Source: Pelagerythrobacter rhizovicinus (GTDB lineage: Bacteria > Pseudomonadota > Alphaproteobacteria > Sphingomonadales > Sphingomonadaceae). Taken from it: a DNA stretch of 64,000 bases. The notes under the pieces were generated by a model. It ran no database searches and had not been told where the DNA came from. It worked only from the letters and a program-made list of their open reading frames with translations. How positions within the stretch are numbered: the stretch's first letter is position 1; each line of letters starts with the position of its first letter. Made by a program: the position numbers and the translations under genes. Of this stretch, positions 58,436 through 64,000 are shown one piece after another. The stretch is from assembly GCF_004135625.1 (NCBI RefSeq), contig NZ_SDPV01000001.1, forward strand, positions 680,501 through 744,500, in the 5' to 3' direction.

Positions 58436-59611
58436 ATGCGGATATTCGGGATTGCGCTGGCGGCAGCGCTGCTGGCGGGCTGCGCGAGCGCGCCGGGTGA
58501 GTCGACGCGCGCCGAGAGGGTCGAGGTCTATCCGACCCAGCCTTCCGAAGCGATTGCGCTGGAGGACCAGCAGGTCCTCTTCTGGGACGACGCCACGCGC
58601 GCCGACCGCTTCCGGCGGATGGAAGACTTCTTCGCAGGCATCGAGGCAAGCCGCGCCGGCGACCCGCGCGAACTGCCCCCCGGTCCGCCGCTGCCTGCCG
58701 AAACCGCGGCGGCGGTCGATGCCTTCCTCGCCTCCAGCAATGCGGCGGGGATCATGGTGATCGACAACGGGAAGGTCCGCTACGAGAAGTACGGGCTCGG
58801 TTTCGGGCCGGAGCAGCGCTGGACCAGCTTCTCGGTCGCCAAGAGCTTCACCTCGACGCTGCTCGGCGCCGCGGTCGCGGACGGGCTGATCGCGAGCATG
58901 GACGACCCGGTGACACGCTACATCCCCGAGCTGGCCGGCACGGCCTACGAAGGCGTAAGCGTCGAGCAGCTCGCGACGATGACCTCGGGCGTGAAGTGGA
59001 ACGAGGACTACACCGACCCGAACAGCGACGTGGCGAAGATGCTCAACGTCGCGGTGGTGCCAGGTGAATCGCAGGCCGTCACTTATGCGCGCACGCTGGA
59101 GCGCGAGGCGCCGGCGGGGGAGAAGTGGGTCTACAAGACGCTCGAGACCAACCTGCTCGGCGTGCTGGTCGAGGAAGCGACCGGCCGGAGCCTCGCGGAC
59201 TACGCGAAGGAGAAGATCGTCGATCCGGCGGGCTTCGCAGGCAACCTGTTCTGGATGACTGACCTGACCGGCGGCAATATCGGCGGCTGCTGCCTGTCAA
59301 TCAGGCTGTCCGACTACGCGCGCTTCGGTCAGTTCGTGCTCGAAGGCGGGGAGGGCGTCGTGCCGCAGGGCTGGTTCGCGGAGGCGGCCGGTGAGCGGGT
59401 CGCGTTGAACACGCCGGGCTTCGGCTACGGATACCAGTGGTGGACCTATCCCGGCGCCTACGGCGCGCAGGGAATATTCGGCCAGGCGATCACGGTCGTG
59501 CCGGAGGACCGGCTGGTGGTCGCCGTGGTCAGCAACTGGCCGGTGGCGTCGAGCCGCGATCTGAGGCTCCAGTGGGGTGGTCTCGTGCAGAAGATCGCAG
59601 CGGCCGACTAG
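58436..59611 (+). CDS. serine hydrolase (beta-lactamase fold) lipoprotein
   Basis: A 391-residue lipoprotein: LLAGC with Cys16 as lipidation site. The beta-lactamase/esterase fold has the SxxK motif Ser133-Val-Ala-Lys136 in FSVAKSFTS, a YKT-type second motif in KWVYKTLETN and a later GIFGQ in the KTG position. It may be a D-aminopeptidase or esterase; true beta-lactamase activity cannot be claimed. Only 4 bases separate it from cfa, so both are probably co-transcribed. Confidence 0.86.
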   Translation: MRIFGIALAAALLAGCASAPGESTRAERVEVYPTQPSEAIALEDQQVLFWDDATRADRFRRMEDFFAGIEASRAGDPRELPPGPPLPAETAAAVDAFLASSNAAGIMVIDNGKVRYEKYGLGFGPEQRWTSFSVAKSFTSTLLGAAVADGLIASMDDPVTRYIPELAGTAYEGVSVEQLATMTSGVKWNEDYTDPNSDVAKMLNVAVVPGESQAVTYARTLEREAPAGEKWVYKTLETNLLGVLVEEATGRSLADYAKEKIVDPAGFAGNLFWMTDLTGGNIGGCCLSIRLSDYARFGQFVLEGGEGVVPQGWFAEAAGERVALNTPGFGYGYQWWTYPGAYGAQGIFGQAITVVPEDRLVVAVVSNWPVASSRDLRLQWGGLVQKIAAAD

Positions 59612-59696
59612 GGCCGAACGACATCCATCCTGGCGCCCTGGAAATGGGCTGCTCGTCCGTCCGGCGATCAAAGAGGGGGCGCTTTTTCGCCACCTT

Positions 59697-59770
59697 TGTC
59701 ATTCCCGCGCGCGCGGGGAATCCATGGAGGAACGTCGGCACCCTGGATCCCCGCGTTCGCTGGGATGACA
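59697..59770. repeat. inverted repeat, family C
   Basis: Arms TGTCATTCCCGCG... (59697-59726) and ...CGCTGGGATGACA (59742-59770), with TTCCCGCGCGCGCGGGGAA as a local palindrome inside the left arm. This GTCATTCCCGCG/GGGATGAC element is common in proteobacterial intergenic DNA. It lies in the 248-base gap (59612-59859) that otherwise shows no gene; it may stop transcription from both sides. Confidence 0.75.
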
Positions 59771-59859
59771 AGCCTTGGATGATTGCGCGGCGTGCCTTCG
59801 CCAGCGCGGTCGATCAGGGCAATCACGTGCTCGCTTGGGCGGCGTAAGGCCCCAAGCAC

Positions 59860-60210
59860 TCAGCAGGTGCTGCGGTAGACTCCGCCGCTGCGGTACTTGC
59901 TGACGATGTTGTCGTGGACGATCGGGCTCAGCAGTTCGGCGAAGGCGCAGCCGACCTGGCAGTTGTCCCACCAGATCACTTCGGCCTGCAATGCGCCGAG
60001 GCCGGGCAGGGTGATCCAGCACACCTGCCCCGGATGCATCCGGTTGATCGCCGCTGCGGAAAAGCCGGAGATCGAAAGATCGTGGACGACCGTCTGGAAC
60101 GCCCGGCCGCCGGAGGCGCGGAGCTGCGCGGGGATCGTCAGCTTGGTTCGGGGCGCGCAGCGATCCTCCTGCGCGGCGATCGCATAGCGTCCGGAAGATT
60201 GGACCGTCAT
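59860..60210 (-). CDS. PilZ-domain protein
   Basis: A 116-residue single PilZ domain. The cyclic-di-GMP motifs are RCAPR (RxxxR, residues 17-21 area) and DLSISGF (DxSxxG). It is a likely receptor for the signal made by cyclases such as that at 37500. It has no other domain, so its effect must be through a partner. The N-terminal ~15 residues are polar and probably flexible. Confidence 0.85.
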   Translation of the reverse strand: MTVQSSGRYAIAAQEDRCAPRTKLTIPAQLRASGGRAFQTVVHDLSISGFSAAAINRMHPGQVCWITLPGLGALQAEVIWWDNCQVGCAFAELLSPIVHDNIVSKYRSGGVYRSTC

Positions 60211-60308
60211 CGCCCGGTTTCCTTTCCCAAAGAACCTGAACCGCGCGTCGCGCGCGGGCGCTCGGGAAACCTGGGCGCTGCTGCTTTCCGCAGGCTTACG
60301 GAGAAAGG

Positions 60309-61031
60309 TTAAGCGGGATTAACCACGCGCTCGCGATGGCGCGTCTCGAAGTCCTCGGCGACGAGCGCGGCGATGCGTTCACCCACCACATGGGGATGCT
60401 TGACCGTTTCGGGATCCTCGCCCGGATAGGCCTTGGCGCGCATCGCGGTGCGGGTCGCGCCCGGGTCGACGATCGCGACGCGGATGTCGCCCAGTTTGCG
60501 CACTTCCTCGGCATAGCTGTCGAGCAGCGATTCGAACGCCGCCTTGGTGGAGCCGTAGGCCGACCAGAACGCCCGCGGCTGCGAACCGACGCTGCTCGTG
60601 AGCCCGACCACGCGCGCGCTGCCGCTGCGCTTCAGCAGTGGATCGAAAGCGGCGAGCAGGGCCTGCGTCGCGAGCAGGTTGGTGGTCACCGCCTGGGCGA
60701 ACTGCTTGGGCTCGATCTGCGTCACCGGCGTCAGTGTCGGCAGGTATGCTGCCGCGATTACCAGGATGTCGAGCTTCTCCCACCGGCTTGCGACGGCCGA
60801 GGCGAGGCGCGCGATTCCGTCCTGCTCGGCCAGGTCGAGCGGTGCGATCGTCGCATGGCCTCCGACCTCGTGGATCGCGTCCTCGGCCTGCTCCAGTGCA
60901 CGCACGTCGCGCCCGGTGAGGACGACATGCGCACCGTCCTTCGCCAACGCTACCGCCGTCGCCGCGCCAATCCCGCGGCTCGCGCCGGTGACGAGCGCAA
61001 TGCGCCCTTCGAGAGGCTTGGAGGCGGGCAT
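60309..61031 (-). CDS. short-chain dehydrogenase/reductase
   Basis: A 240-residue SDR. Cofactor loop TGASRGIGAATA, catalytic Ser in LTSSVGSQ and YGSTKAAF for Tyr/Lys; the NNAG site reads IAAAY, an altered form. The ATG at 61031 overlaps the purF TGA by one base, so it is expressed with purF. The substrate is unknown. Confidence 0.88.
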   Translation of the reverse strand: MPASKPLEGRIALVTGASRGIGAATAVALAKDGAHVVLTGRDVRALEQAEDAIHEVGGHATIAPLDLAEQDGIARLASAVASRWEKLDILVIAAAYLPTLTPVTQIEPKQFAQAVTTNLLATQALLAAFDPLLKRSGSARVVGLTSSVGSQPRAFWSAYGSTKAAFESLLDSYAEEVRKLGDIRVAIVDPGATRTAMRAKAYPGEDPETVKHPHVVGERIAALVAEDFETRHRERVVNPA

Positions 61032-62497
61032 CAGGCGACCTTGTCGAACGGGAGCTGCGCCTCGCGATGCTCGCGCGTGGCGAGATCGGTCAGCGGTGTG
61101 GGGTAGTCACCGGTGAAGCAGGCATCGCAGAACTGGGGGCAGGCTGCGTTGCGCGGCTTGTGTCCGACTGCGCGGTAGAGACCGTCGATCGAGACGAACG
61201 CGAGGCTGTCGGCCTTGATGAATTCTCGCATCGGCTCAATTTCCATCCGTGCGGCCAGCAGCTTGGAACGCTCGGGCGTATCGACGCCGTAGAAACACGA
61301 ATGGGCGGTCGGCGGGCTGGCGACACGGAAGTGGACTTCGGCCGCACCTGCCTCGCGCATCATCTCCACGATCTTGAGGCTGGTCGTGCCGCGCACGATC
61401 GAATCGTCGATCAGCACGATGCGCTTGCCCTCGACCAGCGCGCGGTTGGCATTGTGCTTGCGCTTCACGCTCGAATGGCGCGCGCCGTCGCTCGGCTGGA
61501 TGAACGTGCGCCCCACGTAGTGGCTGCGGATGATGCCGAGCTCGAACGGCACGCCTGATTGGTGGGCGTAGCCGATCGCCGCCGGCACGCCGCTGTCGGG
61601 CACCGGCACGACGAGGTCCGCCTCGACCGGACTTTCGATCGCGAGTTGTTCGCCGATCGCCTTGCGTGCGGCGTAAACGCTGCGCCCGTCGAAGATCGAA
61701 TCGGGGCGGCTGAAGTAAACGTGCTCGAAAATGCAGGGGCGCTGATTGCGTGCGCCGAAAGGATGAAGAGAGTCGATGTTGCCGTCGAAATCGACCTTCA
61801 CCAACTCGCCCGGTTCGACCTGGCGCACGAATTCCGCGCCGACGACGTCGAAAGCCACCGTCTCGCTCGCGAATACGGTGGCGTCACCCATCTTGCCCAT
61901 CACGAGAGGACGGATGCCGAGCGGATCGCGGCAGGCGATCATGCCTTCGGGAGTCATCACCACCAGCGCATAGGCACCCTCGATCAGGCGCAGGGCGTCG
62001 ATCAGGCGGTCGATCATCGTGGGATAGCGGCTGGTGGCCACGAGGTGGATGATGACCTCGGTGTCGGAGGTCGACTGGAAGATCGCGCCCTTGCTCACGA
62101 GCTCCTGCCGCAGGGTGCCGGCATTCGAGATATTGCCGTTGTGCGCAACCGCGAAGCCGCCGGCGGCGAGATCGGCATAGAGCGGCTGTACGTTGCGCAG
62201 GCCCGATCCGCCGGTGGTCGAATAGCGCACGTGGCCGGCAGCCATGAAGCCGGGCAGCTCGGCAATCGCCTCACTGGACGAGAAGTTCTCCGCCACGTGG
62301 CCGAGGCCGCGACGCTGATAGAACTCCGCGCCGTCGAAGCTGATCATGCCGGCCGCTTCCTGCCCGCGATGCTGCAGTGCGTGAAGGCCGAGCGCCGTGG
62401 CGGCCGCAGCATCTGCAGCGTTGACGGCTCCGAAGACGCCGCACTCCTCGCGGAGCTTGTCGCCGTCCTCGTCGCGGAACGGGTGGGTGAGGTTCAT
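61031..62497 (-). CDS. purF: amidophosphoribosyltransferase
   Basis: A 488-residue PurF of the Bacillus type. The N-terminal 18 residues form a propeptide that is removed to expose the nucleophile Cys19 (REECGVFGA). QHRGQEAAGM and HNGNISN are glutaminase contacts; the PRPP loop is VLIDDSIVRGTTS. Cysteines in CFYGVD and CPQFCDACFTG fit the [4Fe-4S] cluster of this type. It performs the first step of purine synthesis. Confidence 0.96.
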   Translation of the reverse strand: MNLTHPFRDEDGDKLREECGVFGAVNAADAAAATALGLHALQHRGQEAAGMISFDGAEFYQRRGLGHVAENFSSSEAIAELPGFMAAGHVRYSTTGGSGLRNVQPLYADLAAGGFAVAHNGNISNAGTLRQELVSKGAIFQSTSDTEVIIHLVATSRYPTMIDRLIDALRLIEGAYALVVMTPEGMIACRDPLGIRPLVMGKMGDATVFASETVAFDVVGAEFVRQVEPGELVKVDFDGNIDSLHPFGARNQRPCIFEHVYFSRPDSIFDGRSVYAARKAIGEQLAIESPVEADLVVPVPDSGVPAAIGYAHQSGVPFELGIIRSHYVGRTFIQPSDGARHSSVKRKHNANRALVEGKRIVLIDDSIVRGTTSLKIVEMMREAGAAEVHFRVASPPTAHSCFYGVDTPERSKLLAARMEIEPMREFIKADSLAFVSIDGLYRAVGHKPRNAACPQFCDACFTGDYPTPLTDLATREHREAQLPFDKVA

Positions 62498-62668
62498 GCC
62501 GATGCGGTCCGGGTTTGCGCGCGTCTCGGGGCGCTCAATGGCGATGTTGCAGCCCGATTACAAGGGGCGCACTGGCCCGACCCGGGCGCGCAGGGGGATT
62601 TCATTGCGCAGACAGGAAAGGCTGCCTAAGGCTACGCGGCACCTCAGAACAGACGAGATCGCTCGCCC

Positions 62669-63910
62669 TTGATCCTCTCTCTCTTCGAACGAACGATCGC
62701 CAAGCGATATCTGCTGCCGGGACGCGGCGAAGCGTTCATTGCGCTGGTCGCCGGGATCAGCGTGGGCGTCGTCATGCTCAGCGTGGCGATGCTGGTGATC
62801 GTGATGAGCGTGATGAACGGTTTTCGCGCCGAACTGCTCGACAAGATCGTGGGGCTCAACGGCCACGCCATCGTGCAGGCTTATGGGGGGCGGCTCGACA
62901 ACTGGGAGGGCGTGCTGGAGGACATCCGTGAGGCGCCCGGTGTGGTGCGCGCTTCGCCGCTGATCGAACAGCCGTTGCTGATCAGCTTCAACGGCCGCGT
63001 CGAGGCAATCCTCGTGCGCGGCAATACGCAGCAGGATATCGATCGGCTCACACCCAATGTCCTGGCGGGCAATCTTGCCGAGCTTCGGTCGGGCGAACGC
63101 AACGTGGCGATCGGCGCCCGGCTGGCGGAGAATATCGGCGTGCGGCTCGGCGATACGATCACGATCATCAATCCCGAGGGGCGCGCGACGCCGTTCGGCA
63201 CGATGCCGCGACAAATCGGCTACCGCGTTTCTGCGATCTTCGAGATCGGGATCTACGACTACGATCAGAAGTTCGTCATCATGCCGATGCAGGAAGCGCA
63301 GCGTTTGCTGCTCCTGGGCGATACGGTCGGCATGATCGAGGTCAAGACGACCGATGCGGACCGGGTCGAGGAGATACTTGCGCCGGTCGAGCGTCAGCTT
63401 GCGGGCCGCGCGGTCGTGAACGACTGGAAGACCATAAACTCTACTCTGTTCGAGGCCTTGCAGGTCGAACGTGTTGCGATGTTCTTCGCCTTGAGTTTCA
63501 TGGTCCTGGTGGCAGCTTTCAACATTCTTTCGAGCCTTGTCATGCTCGTGCGGGCGAAAACCCGAGACATTGCGATCATGCGCACCATGGGGGCGACACG
63601 GCGAAGCCTGCTCAAGATCTTCGTGACGACGGGCTTCACGGTCGGGGCGATCGGCACGGCGGCCGGGCTCGTGCTCGGTTTCCTCGTGCTGGCCTTCCGG
63701 CAGCAGATCGTGCGGGTGATCGAGGTGGTGACGGGGCAGAACCTGTGGGACCCGTCGATCCGCTTCCTCAGCACCTTGCCGGCGCGGGTCGATCCGGTGG
63801 AAATCGCGGGTATCGTCGCACTGGCGCTGGTGCTGAGCTTCCTGGCGACGCTCTATCCCGCATTCAAGGCCTCGAGCACCGATCCGGTACAGGTCCTGCG
63901 CTATGAATGA
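62669..63910 (+). CDS. lolC: lipoprotein-releasing ABC transporter permease
   Basis: A 413-residue LolC/E-family permease. One N-terminal helix, a large periplasmic domain (about 50-270) and three C-terminal helices, with NILSSLVMLVRAKTRDIAIMRTMGATR and STDPVQVLRYE as family signatures. With LolD it extracts lipoproteins from the inner membrane for outer-membrane transfer. In alphaproteobacteria one such permease often serves as LolC and LolE together (LolF). The start is TTG 62669; no better start precedes the first helix. Confidence 0.9.
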   Translation: MILSLFERTIAKRYLLPGRGEAFIALVAGISVGVVMLSVAMLVIVMSVMNGFRAELLDKIVGLNGHAIVQAYGGRLDNWEGVLEDIREAPGVVRASPLIEQPLLISFNGRVEAILVRGNTQQDIDRLTPNVLAGNLAELRSGERNVAIGARLAENIGVRLGDTITIINPEGRATPFGTMPRQIGYRVSAIFEIGIYDYDQKFVIMPMQEAQRLLLLGDTVGMIEVKTTDADRVEEILAPVERQLAGRAVVNDWKTINSTLFEALQVERVAMFFALSFMVLVAAFNILSSLVMLVRAKTRDIAIMRTMGATRRSLLKIFVTTGFTVGAIGTAAGLVLGFLVLAFRQQIVRVIEVVTGQNLWDPSIRFLSTLPARVDPVEIAGIVALALVLSFLATLYPAFKASSTDPVQVLRYE

Positions 63911-64000
63911 CCCGGTGGTCCGCCTCGGAAACCTGACGCGCAGCTTCGAACAGGGCGGCGTCCGCATCGATGTTCTGCGCGGTGTCGACCTAGAGGTCCA
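63903..64000 (+). CDS. lolD: lipoprotein-releasing ABC transporter ATP-binding protein, 5' end (partial)
   Basis: The first 32 codons of LolD, cut by the window end. MNDPVVRLGNLTRSFEQGG then DVLRGVDLEV is the standard N-terminus of LolD before the Walker A motif. The ATG at 63903 overlaps the permease stop by 8 bases. It provides ATP hydrolysis for lipoprotein release. Confidence 0.85.
   Translation, partial: MNDPVVRLGNLTRSFEQGGVRIDVLRGVDLEV

Noticed and set aside
59776-59847. Short ORF of about 24 codons after the family C repeat
   Set aside because: No ribosome site, no family and no coding bias that stands out.
60307-60324. GGTTAA-N6-TTAACC, resembling a CtrA box
   Set aside because: The spacer is 6 rather than 7 bases and the site lies at the 3' end of an SDR coding region, not in a promoter.

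Overview
The window is 64 kb of high-GC, gene-dense chromosome. I read about 60 protein genes, no rRNA, no tRNA, no CRISPR array, no insertion sequence and no prophage genes. The protein families point to an alphaproteobacterium of the order Sphingomonadales, probably near Erythrobacter/Altererythrobacter. The indicators are the exosortase-A (XrtA) operon, a class I lysyl-tRNA synthetase, RNase E beside a periplasmic amidase, SdhB apart from SdhCDA, Caulobacter-like promoter elements and a candidate EcfG stress promoter. The species assignment is inference; no marker gene was compared.

Layout. 1-5965: the tail of an exosortase-A/exopolysaccharide operon (deacetylase end, FemAB-like protein, glycosyltransferase, XrtA fused to EpsI, amidotransferase). 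6102-7058: an RpfF-type DSF synthase behind its own candidate promoter. 7174-10292 (minus): pirin, and sdhB-thioesterase-zapE in tightly packed order. 10448-15557: a surface-glycan cluster (HAD phosphatase, GT4, CDP-glycerol-transferase-like protein, flippase, nucleotidyltransferase). 15626-26097: RNase E with a long leader, cell-wall amidase, UbiA, a divergent SoxR/VOC redox module, SixA and a DinG/Rad3 helicase, and a stress-promoter-linked membrane protein. 26201-32755: LysRS, a 2OG oxygenase, cytochrome b, a repeat-bearing RcnB-like protein, PrmA and an SDR. 32968-35608: sdhCDA. 35638-38714: secreted amidohydrolase, secreted zincin and diguanylate cyclase.

38774-46539: cyclophilin, FMN alpha-hydroxyacid oxidase, a BlaI/BlaR1-like sensor operon with paired operators, YpfJ metallopeptidase, 3-hydroxybutyrate dehydrogenase and M28 peptidase. 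46618-51409: guaB, an RsmB-type methyltransferase, a TPR protein, rppH and an esterase. 51584-54815: a two-subunit 2-oxoacid:ferredoxin oxidoreductase. 54950-59611: membrane and lipid genes (YdjM-like, PAP2, CFA synthase, serine-hydrolase lipoprotein). 59860-64000: PilZ, SDR, purF, lolC and the start of lolD.

Themes. Most of the window is core housekeeping with surface-related clusters. The strongest leads are local regulatory structures: a textbook SoxR promoter facing a glyoxalase-fold gene; two 16-bp operators 21 bp apart in front of a BlaI/BlaR1-like pair that lacks a penicillin-sensing domain; a terminator hairpin inside the rne leader; a GGAAC-N17-CGTT promoter that also decides a start codon; and an RpfF homologue directly after the exosortase operon. 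Overlapping GTGA or ATGA start/stop junctions recur and decide several starts. Three kinds of inverted-repeat (REPIN-like) elements sit between genes.
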